Source: Verpa conica (lineage: Eukaryota; Ascomycota; Pezizomycetes; Pezizales; Morchellaceae). Taken from it: a DNA stretch of 64,000 bases. The notes under the pieces were generated by a model. It worked only from the letters and a program-made list of their open reading frames with translations. It did not search any database and was not told the origin of the DNA. Below, piece by piece: positions 44,983 through 55,682 of this stretch (position 1 is its first letter; each line of letters starts with the position of its first letter). The position numbers and the translations under genes were made by a program. Location of the stretch: contig JAUFSD010000012.1 of assembly GCA_033030425.1 (NCBI GenBank), forward strand, positions 248,001-312,000. The letters are read 5' to 3'.

Positions 44983-46323
44983 TTATTTCTTTGCCGGCGG
45001 TGCAGCCCCTCCAGTAGTTGGCAGCCCAAAGAAGATCTTAAAACCATCATAGAGAAGCCATTGCATTCCCGTCAAAGTTCCAATCATGACGATCCTAACC
45101 GGCAATCCATTCCACAACCCGCCGAATCCAATCTCTTTATAAATACGGCTCATAGCCCCACCGAATGCTTCACCGGGTTGGCGATTCGCGTTCAACTTAG
45201 AGACCATTACGTCTGCAGGGTGAGAGACCTTTTTGGTCTGTTAGAAGTGCAAAATCTAAGGGGTGAGAGGGGACTTACAATAGCACATAGAATACCGGCG
45301 ATGTATCCTCCAACGAAGGCAACACCCGCTTGTGCGCCCTTATTATAATCTGATTTTTGACCCGGGAGTTTCTCATAGATCATCTCAACGACTTTTTCGA
45401 ATGATGCAAACTTCATCATCGTATCTAGCCAACTCTCCATTAGCTCCATCTACACCACTAAAGCACATCCAGAGCACTCACATGGAATCTGTCGTCCCCA
45501 CAATGGGTACAGTCCCTTATACAACCCAGCGACACCCTCCTTCGCAACAATACTACTAATCCCATGCATTGTCCCTTTGTAAGGACTTGGAATCGCTGTC
45601 TGCATCCGCACCTTCACGGCCTCAAGCGGACATAGTGCAATATCGGCAATGAACTCGGCACTTGAAGACGCAGCGAGATAGATCCCAGTCTTGTACTTGT
45701 GTGCCTTTTCTTCACCAGCTAGGTCCGAGTAGAACTTCTTAAAGTACTCATAACCGCCGTATTTGAAGGCTCCTTGTGCAGAGTATCCAAAGAATGTTGG
45801 TGACCACCCGGTGAAGATCCCACGGAAACCCTCTGTACGCGCGATGATACGCCAGGCGGAGATGTTAGAAGTGTAGAGCTTTGAATCTACTTGGCGACGA
45901 CATTTTACGAGATCGAGGGGGGTGACGGCAGTGTGTGTAAGGCCCTATCAAGAGGTTAGCTATGTGTGCTAGTATCTACAGTCCCCCTATCCGAGTGATA
46001 CTCGTAGTAAATCACCTAGAGAGAATACTCACACAAGCAAATAATCCTCCCACCAAAGAAGCAGCATAGAATTTCGCACTATACAGTTCAATATGCCCCG
46101 CCTTCTTCTGTGCGGCCTTTGATGCCTTCTCGAACTCTGCCTGTGCTTCTGCAGATAGCTGGTGGGCCTTATCCTTTGCATCCTCGGTAATAGAGGCATA
46201 CGGATACATCCGCGAAGCAGAGAACGCCGGTGATTTCTGTTTCTGCTGCTCTCTCGGCTGTGACACCGGAGATGCGAACACGCCAGAAAGCGTGTGGGGT
46301 GCTGGTAGATTCAGTCCTGGCAT
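44983..46323 (-). CDS. MIR1: Mitochondrial phosphate carrier (SLC25 family)
   Basis: Four exons: 46323-46033, 45944-45482, 45424-45279 and 45228-44983 (381 residues). The three tandem carrier repeats show their signatures: [17 protein letters not shown] and [26 protein letters not shown] and [14 protein letters not shown] are typical of the phosphate subfamily (yeast Mir1/Pic2, mammalian SLC25A3), which brings phosphate with a proton into the matrix for ATP synthesis. The first 80 residues before repeat 1 form a polar extension as in fungal members; the body is of usual length. The start ATG 46323 follows an in-frame stop-free stretch without other ATGs. The choice between Mir1-like and Pic2-like cannot be settled by eye, so the symbol is provisional. 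Confidence 0.93.
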
Positions 46324-48606
46324 TTTAGGTGTTCTCTTGTATTTGTCTTCTATCAATTAACCCCCCGGAAAAGAAGACGAGAGAGTGGAGATGAAACGGT
46401 AAGGAAAAGTAGGGATGAGGTATTCAGTGAGACAAGAAGATGGGGGTGGGACTTGTTTATTACTACCTCCGTCATGTGGCTTATTAAGACCAGGGCCAGA
46501 GAGTAAAGCTCGGCTTCAAGGTTAGGGTTAATCAATGAACAATATTGGAGACCTGGCTCTGAACAAGCAGTATGCAGCAAACCCACAAAAGACCTTTCAA
46601 CCGCCCAGCTTCATCCTATTCTGTCCGGAATTAACACGGAGATAGTAATCTTTCCTTATCGCGGGGCTCAAACAGGCATCCGGATGAGACGGATGTGACG
46701 TCACGACGGAGCTATAGCCATTTTTTTTTTGTAGTGGGGGCCTTATGCCTTATGTTCCCGAGATACAGGTACCTATCTCTACTTTTTACCATGAGCGAAT
46801 TCCTTACAAGGTCGGGAAGATCAGGTTTCTAGACCCCCCGGGTTAGATTGTTCCCATAGCCTAGGAATGATCTCAATGCGCCAAGGAATCGGTTACTCGC
46901 TGGACAGGGCATCGGTCTCGTGCATACGGTCGACGTCAATTCATCGCTGGAATTCGGGAATCTTGTACGTTGCGCGAGGGGAATATATATCTACATGCTG
47001 GAAGCCTACGACAGGAGGTTAAGATCATGGTTTATCACTCGAGATATAGTTTCTCATCCGATATTTCATTAATAGCTAGTGTATGAGATGAGACGACTTG
47101 CTATTTGAAGGGCTACCATAATATATACTACTCACGGTAGTGGTGGTATAATTACCTTTCCGAGCCTTTTCGGACTATTCGGTGATCATTAGGTAGTTCA
47201 GTGCATATGTTGGAGTCTGTCAGCATTGCTGAAAGGACCTTGGTAGCTACGCTTATATTTAGGGTGAAACTAACTACCCGAACCCGGCCCAACCTGAACG
47301 AAATACCACAATGAAATAAGGAATGTTGTCCAGGAACTCAGGGGCTCAAGAACTCCTTGGTAGAGATTTGTTTATAAGCCTTAGAACAAATTTCTACCCT
47401 ACTCTACCAGAAATGCCTTGATGTTGAACTAGAGATATAGGAAAGTATGAATTTTGACTGTTAAACTCAATCCGGGTAATTAACTCCGCCGCAAGTAAGA
47501 GACTCCCCCTTATAAGGTACCTTTAGATATCACCAAGGCCTCCGAGATATTCCAAACATTCACCACACTAGACTCTAGCCTCCCCAAGTACCCCTAACCA
47601 CAAGATCAAGATTACCTATTTACCACACTAGACCAACACTACCCAAGAATGAAATTAGCGTATCAGCAATCAAGGTACAAAAAACCCGATTCATAACATA
47701 TCACTCGAAACTCCCATCTATATTGTCTCAAACTACCAACCCAGACCGAAACCCCGGTTCTCACAACCACAAAGACCACATAAAATCCCAAGGTCTTTCT
47801 CCAAGAAAGTTAAGTATCTAAACCCTAAGATTAAACCTACAGTTCATATACAAAGGGCGGCCGTGAATACAATAATTCCTTATAGGCTTAATCCTACCAT
47901 GACCCAAGCTACGCAGAAACCGCTAGAATTCCCCAGCCTGTCATTTAGGTCTGTTTTTTTACTGGTCGAGGCTTATGGTTCGTATGCCAGAGTACTTTTA
48001 AGCTGATGTATATATATATATATGCAGTTACGAGTCTATAGGAACGCCGTTGTGTACATGCAAGTTCTACGTCTAATTAGTAGAGGTATAGAGATAACCG
48101 TACTAATGGTACTTTACATACCTATACGTAACACAGAATGTTTTGCTTTGGTGTCATCATCGTGACAACCCCTCTCTGCGAGTCTCAGATAAGGAACGGG
48201 CCGTATGAAACTTGATATGTAAAAAGCTATAAGCATTATACAGGAAAATATACTGGTAAATGTAGAATAATACCTCGTAGAAAATGTAAACTCCCCCTCA
48301 AAAAAAAATAGCTATATAAAACAGGATAATCCTTAACAAGGCTGAAATTTAAGATGGCCACACCAGAGGGGAAAAAAAAAAGAGGGGAAGCGGGCTGGTA
48401 TTTACAAAAAACATTCATCGTTAAAATAAAGAAAATTGAGGAGCAAAATGTCGTGAATAAAAAACAAGAAAAATAAGTAGTACCTCCTTCCAACCGGTCA
48501 TATATAATGCAAGTGTCTTGATCATCAATACCATTTTATCATGCCAGACTAAAACCAAAAAAAAAAAAGTTCACCGAGAAAACTCCACACTTTGCCTGCA
48601 AAGCCC
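46324..48606. other. Intergenic region upstream of the carrier gene
   Basis: It holds the carrier promoter, a relic of a MITE at about 46480-46640 and otherwise AT-rich sequence. No gene seen. Confidence 0.5.
46480..46640 (+). mobile_element. Diverged relic related to the MITE at 31074-31342
   Basis: CCAGAGAGTAAAGCTCGGCT, then ACAATATTGGAGACC, and AGTATGCAGCAAACCCAC align in order and spacing with the left arm end and interior of the MITE at 31074-31342 (AGAGAGTAAGGCTTGG, ATAATATTGAAGGC, ACTATGCACAAAACCCAC). Identity is perhaps two thirds by eye. The ends are lost. Confidence 0.4.
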
Positions 48607-50395
48607 TCAAAACCTCCAGTCATAAGCCTCAAGAACATTTAATCCCCATAATACTGCCGGATCATAACCCGATCCTGCCTCCTGGCCATTGCCGCCCGGC
48701 CCGGCCCTAGCGAAATCTTCAAAACCAACTGGCGAACTGTCGTTACTGCTGGGGTCGGGCTCTGAAGCCAAAGAACAACTCTCGGCGTGATCCGGATGGG
48801 CTTTGCTGTCTTGTTGGCCGTGCTGTAAAGCAGCAAAGTTCTGATTCAAGTTGGACATGTCGCTTGAGTGCTGAGGCTCAGCCTGGTGGAGAAAAGGAGA
48901 AGAAATTCCATGCCTCCTTTGGGTCTCGTTCACAGTCGACTGGTCCATAACATGATCTCTCCGCAGCTGTTCTTGGCCGTTTTGTTGGTTGTGTTGTTGG
49001 AAAGCGGGGTCCGTATTCGAGTTGACGTCTTCCATGTGTTGGGGGTGGACTAAAGGAGGGGCAGTTGAGTGTCTCCTTCGAGCCCCATCACCGGTCGGCT
49101 TCCCCATTAATTTCTCCCCTCGTACTTGTCTTTTATCGTCTTGATCATGATGTAGACTGGCGAGCTTCTGATCTGGGTTAAAGGTAACCGAGTTCTGGGC
49201 CTCGGGGTGGTGTCTTGAAGGGGAGGGAACCCCTTGCCTTTCCCGAATGGCATTTTCGGTCGGTTTCCTCGCCGATTTCTCTGCCCATGTCTGTTCTTTG
49301 CCGGGGCGGGGGTTTTTCTTTCCTGAGTTCGGCTGGCGAGGGGAACTGCGCTCGAAACCTGTGTCTTGAGGGTGTTTCCGAGTGTGATAAGTAGGGTCGC
49401 TTGTAGGGGCTTCTGGAGGGTTGGTTTGGTTGTGTGCAAAATTGACACCCCCGTCACCAACGCCCGTAGATAAGGAATACTCAAACTTCAACCTCCGGAG
49501 GGTCTGGTATTCGTGAAATAGCTCCTGCACCAATCTCGGTACCTGGCTTTGAAAGTACGCCACAAATCCGCCCAACTCTTCGTTTAATCGCTCTTCAAAG
49601 ACATCCCCGCCATAGGTCCCAACTGGTGGGGATTCAAGCTTTATGGCAGGCGGGGTTGTCGAGGGCTCGATATGACTCTGCCAAACTAATCGAACTCAGT
49701 CTAAATTACTGAGAAGTTTATTTCATAAAGTGGACTTACAAGGAGTTGGTATCTCGCTCTCGATACAGTCTGGAAACAATATCTGGTATATCCGTTCCCA
49801 GCTCAAAGACCTCCGCTCGAGAGCCTTTGCTTTCGCGAGGATGTCGCTCTCAATGGGAGCAAGGATCTTCGCCTTCTGACATTCTCCATCTCGTAAATGA
49901 ATATGTATCTGTCCATTATCGCCGGCTCGATATACGTTGCATCTAGGGCACTGAATAGGCTTCAGATGAGACCTCTTGATATGTTCCCTTCAGCTCGAGT
50001 CAGCATCATGTAGATTGACAACTTTTGAGATGTGTAACATACTTGACTCTGTGAATATCCTTCTTGTTCCACTCGGCACAACCTTTGTTTTCCCCGGGAT
50101 CGTTCTTGAAGTACGGGCAGGCATATGAGGGATCCTGTGATGAGTCGGGAGTCGTAATTTGGCCTCCCTTCCTCCGCTTCCGCCGATGCTCAGACATCTC
50201 ATCCGAACCACCATTTCGTGGTCGGGTTGCCGATAGACCCTGGTGCCTGGAGCCTCGCGATGAGATACTCACTTTCCGTTTGCCATCTCCACCAATTGCA
50301 CAATTATATGCTGGAGTGGCGCCGGCACCAACATCAGGTGAGAAAGCAAAGTTTGGCGAGTCATTTTCATAGCTTTCATCTGAATCTGAATTCAT
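48607..50395 (-). CDS. Zinc-finger family member G, no ankyrin repeats, repetitive disordered tail
   Basis: Three exons: 50395-50043, 49987-49740 and 49685-48607 (559 residues). The N-terminus is short and acidic (MNSDSDESYEND), then a basic EHRRKRRKGG patch and finger 1 (YACPYFKNDPGENKGC...KEHIKRSH). Finger 2 is CPRC...H...C. The next motif, SWERIYQILFPD...IPTP, keeps the Asp after LFP seen in the wider fungal family, which makes G the least derived member. The tail starts WQSHIEP, contains a helix (LVQELFHEYQTLRR) and then three imperfect repeats of about 50 residues rich in Gln, His and Arg. Composition is more GC-rich than in A-F and it lies next to the carrier and CBS genes. It is plausibly the resident locus from which the others derive. 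Confidence 0.82.
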
Positions 50396-50430
50396 CTCTT
50401 CGTCTGCGCTTCTCTCTCAGATGCTTGCAT
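50392..50430 (-). promoter_or_regulatory. Upstream ORF of gene G, stop overlapping the main start
   Basis: ATG at 50430 opens a 12-codon frame (MQASEREAQTKR) whose TGA overlaps the ATG of gene G in the arrangement ATGA. If the leader is transcribed from further upstream, translation of G would need leaky scanning or reinitiation. Confidence 0.5.
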
Positions 50431-53400
50431 CGAAGAGCAACGCCTATTTACTTAGAACTTAAGCGGTCCTTGGGGAGCCGCAGCATACACGCCACCGTGC
50501 TGACATTACCATGGCGGACGACGATGAAGCGTACATGCCACCATCCCATTCCGAACCGTATTGGTAGGTGGAAAATCGATCTTGCGAGCTGAGGAGGGAC
50601 GGACTTATGAATGCGTTGGCAACAACACATGCCTACGTGTCCGACTTACCCAGGTGCGTGCCACAGTTTGCAGCGCTGTCCGATGTCTTGGGTCAGGTTC
50701 ACGTCCTGCACCGGCCATCTTGGAGCATCTACCAATTTCCATGTACATGTACTCTAGTCCACTTTCACCACTTTCACCCTCCCCCGAGTGATGTCTAGTG
50801 AAAAGCGAGGGGGATGTATGTAGTATTCCAGAGAAGTCACTGCTGCCATTCTTGCGACAGTGAGGTCAAATCGGATTTCATCATCTTCGCACTTCGCACA
50901 ACCCGCCTGCGACCGCGTACGCAGACAGCCCCGCACCTCCGAAATTATCGGTCGTTTTCGAAACCCGTACTTCTTGACAGAGCCCCTCGTTTCATTGTGA
51001 ATACTTTTTATGTTGAGTTGCAGTACTGTATTGTTTAGGGGCTGGCTCGCTCTAGGGGCGTCCAGAAGACCGCAGTGCATGCACATACCTGCCCCACACA
51101 CCATCTCTTTGTTGGCCAACAGTCAATTACTGCGTCCCCCGCCCCTGCCTCACAAAGAGTCAAGGACCGTTAGCTGTATGCCTGAGCAAGGTCTGTCAGA
51201 GGAGCGAGGCCGAGGGATCTGCGTAATAGCCCACTGAGGTAAGCCAAGAAACGCCCATATTACGGGATAATAAACACCCATATCTGAAATTTGCAAAAGC
51301 CTATACCCTCCATTAAGTCATTGAAAGTCCGTTCTCAGCTCTACTTTCAGCGCCACGACGGGAATTTATCTTTATTCTTAATTTTACATTGTGGCTGCTC
51401 CCATAAGCGTCCCCAGAGTGCACCATTGATATTACAGACCATAGGAAACGCTCACCTGAGTGAAGAGTGTCTATACTACCCCTGCTGAAAATTTTTTCTT
51501 CACAGTGGTCGTACAAGATGAATCATAGATGCCAAGCCCCTCACTCTTGTTTCAGTCATGAAATATCACTCGTAGAAACATTGGGTGATATTTCATGAAC
51601 TATTGTAAGATCGGTTCCTGAAAGTATGGGGTTCATTGGAATTGGAAAGTATCATCGGATCATAGATATGGGTCACTATATAACCCAATGGTACACAATA
51701 GTATTGGTCAAAAGCCCCATAGCACCATAGCCCCATCTGCCGATCATGACGTCTACTCTCAACGCCCCTATAAAGTCCCCCCTTCCCCATACGAGTATCA
51801 TGAACCCCCAAGCCAACTCAATCAACCAACAAATGCTTCGATAAGTACCCCTCAGAAGATACAATAGATTATACTACACCGGTTCTATATATAACGTATG
51901 GTCCTAGAAGATAATAGTATACCACTCAACTTCACCAGCGACCCTTATTGAGTAGTGGAATTCATTTCTCCCATCCTCCTTGTTCTAATTCTAGGAAGAG
52001 ATAACAGAGCTGGGCTTCCAATACTTAGTTCCGCTTAGTTAAGCCCAACAGACCCGATACTGTCGAAAGCTCTACAACCATAAGAGAAATTATATGAGCT
52101 TAAAATTATCCACTTATAATAGACGATAACCAGTACGTCTACGAGCTACGCTACCACAATTATATCAAATACCAAGTACAAGCTATACGGCAGGGAGAGA
52201 CTGTGAAGTTCCTGTATCCCGGGAACCGAGAGGGTTATGGACAGGCACCAAAGACACATAGTGACGATGAATAGGGCACTATACCTGAGACAACGCCTGT
52301 CGAAGCTGCCGAGGCTAACCGATACCAGAACCCCTCTATTACAGGAATCTCGTTTTAAGGGCTAAGGTCACGTGGATATCTCAGCAGCCCTTCACCACAC
52401 TTGCTAGGATATTCTATCCTCCTCAATGGTTTGGAATCCGCAGAGTTAAGAGATAATCTAGTAGTCAAGACTATGTCGAGGGTAGCTAACTGACGGTTCT
52501 AAATTCTAATGACAAGAAACAAAAATAGAACCCCGGTGTCAGGTCTAAAGGGACTGAGCAACTATCTATCTGAATATTCCTACAAAAATAGTGAACTGAC
52601 TCGGCTACGGGAAGGATGTTTCAGTATACATTCTTCTTACTAAATAGCCCATATTTTGAGGTATACACATAATCCCGTTTGATCTAGACCTTTGGGGAGT
52701 CAGAGTTAATTTATGTTCTACTACTAGCTTCAAATATATACAAGCTAGTTAAAATCACTTTTTTAAGCTTATACCAGGCCCAGTAACACTATAGCGGTAG
52801 TCCCAAAATACTTACATCACAGAAGATTAGTCAACGTCATCCAAGACACTGAGAGTACTATACTACAATAACAGCCTTCACTTAGAATAGTGCTCGAAGA
52901 TTCCCAAGGCACTCACGATAGTTGATCGATCGATTTATTATTGATATATAGCCCATAGTAGTTATATACTGCTTTAGAGGGATTTTTACAATATATCACG
53001 CCCCCGCCGAGGAAGCCATTAATTATTCCAGTCGTTCCCCTTTCCGCATCCATAACTAGGTGCCAAATGTGTTTAAAAATGTACAAGCTCCGTATAACCG
53101 CTCTAGTGAGAGAGAGATGAACGGGTTTAAAAGATGTCAACACCTTAGAGGTCGTGTGTATGGATGCTCGCACATGAAAGATGAATAGTTAGCTAAACCA
53201 CTGCGGAAAAAGAGGATCTTCTCTACATATTTTCAACCCCCCTTTCAACTACACAACACTGTGAGACCACCGTGAGTAGAGTCAAGTCTAGTACTAGGAC
53301 ATAATTTCTTTAGCGGAAGGGTTTATACTACGTCACTGAGAAGTCTATGTAGATCTTTGAGGTATGCATGACCCGGGGGGTTGACTAGAAGTTTGTGTCT

Positions 53401-55682
53401 GCTGCTCCTAACCTATTGAGTGTGATAAGGCAGTGCCATTAAATCTTTGTGACCTGCCATAGGCTACTTTAGCGATTAGTAGCCATGATCCTACGATCCT
53501 ATTGGTGCTCTTACCGACAACCCAAGCAATAAAATCTCATGGCATATGCCCAAAGAGGCAGTGTGTGTGTTATCCTACCGTAAACACCTCCAGAGAACCG
53601 ACTAGCCAAAACCGGTTACCACTTTAACCATGTAAGCTCTTATTGGCCGACTGAACGTCACTCAACTACCCTATCAGCAGTTCAAGTCCTCCAGACGAAA
53701 CGAAACATTTGATTACCCGCTGCCAAAAAATGAAACAGATCTGTTGCTAGGAAGAAATAAGCTCACCAATAGTTTCTTAAACCGGCGAGATGTGGAACAA
53801 TCAGAGATTGGAGAACGCTTTGAGAAGTTCTATAGGCGTAGGCCAGACAGACTCTATTATAGGCCCCCACACTATAAATGAGCTCACCATTATACCATGC
53901 CGAATGATATTATATAGATATTCACCACACGTTCCAGAAAATACAGCAGAGGCCCATCCAATAGAGAAAGAAACAGAAGCACTGAACAAGACGGTAGAAC
54001 CAGTTAGCCACTTAAGTCTAACATTGACCCCAACAGCAGCTAAAGTCTATCACCCCACACAGAAAAAAGAATCTACACAAAAAAGAACCATTATGGCCCA
54101 TCGATCATCAAAACACAAAAGACTTAGATAACAAACACTACACAAAACCCAGGCGTACAAACAGGTTTAAAGGTTACTTAATTCGTGTTACATTCAATGC
54201 CCCCTAGCCAGCGGCTATAGGGCAGCGAGTAGTCTCGTGCCCAGCCTCCACACGCAGCTTGCTGCATCGCCAGATGAATATGAACAAAGCTAAATACCAA
54301 GTAGTATCAACGTCCAAAAGTGCCCCACCCGAACTATACTCTATAAACAGGCAAAGTAAAGAGAAACAATAGCATAACCAAAACACACAACTCAAGAACA
54401 ACCCACTATATCATTTCATACACCCTCCCCCTTCCAAGTACAGGACTCGACGCGGAGATAGAGCTCGCATCCCCTTTTTAAGCGCGGATGATGAGTATAT
54501 GAACTTACTTCTCCAGGTTATTCAAAACCCCCAAATACCTGGGAAAAAAAACACCCTACTTCCCAAACAGGTATATATACAGATCAACGAACCGACCAAC
54601 CAAACCCCTCCTCGGAAACCCCTCACCAATCAACAGGACCCGGAGAAAGCTCCACGGAACAAAAACAAGTATATAGAGCTATTAAACGCTCCACCTCCCC
54701 TCTAAAAAAAACCAAACATCTCACATAGTGATATTCCATACGTACCGTACCACACAAACTTTCCGCCCCCCCCCCCAGTAACTGACTTACAGGTAGATGA
54801 CTAAACATTTCAACCTACCTTCCTACCTTCCTTTACAAAATAACAAACAGACCCCAACACACGTTCTTCGCAACCATTAGCCAAATCCATACCTTCCCGG
54901 CAGATACCTATTCTGATCAAAATAACATCTGGAAGGTCCAAAACCAGAATAAGGAGCTAATAGGAACATCAAAAAGACAACGCTTACAACCCTCTTACAA
55001 AGCTGTGGAACAATCTTAAAACAAGGACCATATTAATCGCCACGTAATCAAAATAACAGACTACATTCTTGACTAAAATAAAACTTACCTGACAACGGGT
55101 ACGGGTCAAATACCGAGCTTAAATTGCTTTCTCTATAACCCTTGACCCTGACCCCTCGCGATAACATGGATTAGCCTTGCTGACATTATATAACAGGTGA
55201 TATTTAAAAATTAATAAGCATTCGGCTACGAAAAAAAACGGTCCTACATGGGTTCAGAGGAAAACATCACGTCGAGAATAAAACTTGCTCATGTTTTGCT
55301 GTATTACAGAACAGATCCCGGACCAAGATAGGGCCTTTTGTTCGTTCAACTTCATCTCTACTATAAATGACAAAAAGATAGCAAAATTACAAACAAAAAC
55401 GATAGTAGAAAACCTAACCACCATGCCGACCTCGCTTTGACCGAACCATAAACAATGCAAGAAGAGAAATTTAAGATATTATGTAAAAGGTAAAGAAAAA
55501 ACCACCTCAACCAACTTTAATACATATATTTCCCTTAGGACAAAGGAAACATGGGGACCATAGACTGGCGTAAGTTCACAAGAGTTATGACCTTGGATTT
55601 GATGAATCTAACAATAAATTTGAGCTAAAAAGTAGAAAATTCATTCCAAAAGAGATTAACCAAGGAAAAGCTATTACACCAT
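50431..55682. other. Long intergenic region between gene G and the GH17 gene
   Basis: No gene is supported over about 5.2 kb. It contains a perfect 14-bp hairpin (51556-51598) and several short frames without motifs, the longest on the plus strand at about 53790-54131. A stretch near 52100-52450 may be a decayed retroelement fragment (see rejected items). Confidence 0.5.
51556..51598. repeat. Perfect 14-bp inverted repeat
   Basis: TCATGAAATATCAC at 51556-51569 is followed, after a 15-base loop, by GTGATATTTCATGA at 51585-51598. It may be a minimal MITE relic or a terminator-like hairpin; no neighbouring gene explains it. Confidence 0.8.

Noticed and set aside
52090..52450. Possible decayed Ty1/copia reverse-transcriptase fragment (EANRYQNPSITGISF)
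   Set aside because: The match to the family pattern is very short and the frames are broken. No LTR or other domain was found nearby.
53790..54131. 113-codon plus-strand frame
   Set aside because: No motif, no regulatory context, biased composition; not distinguishable from chance.
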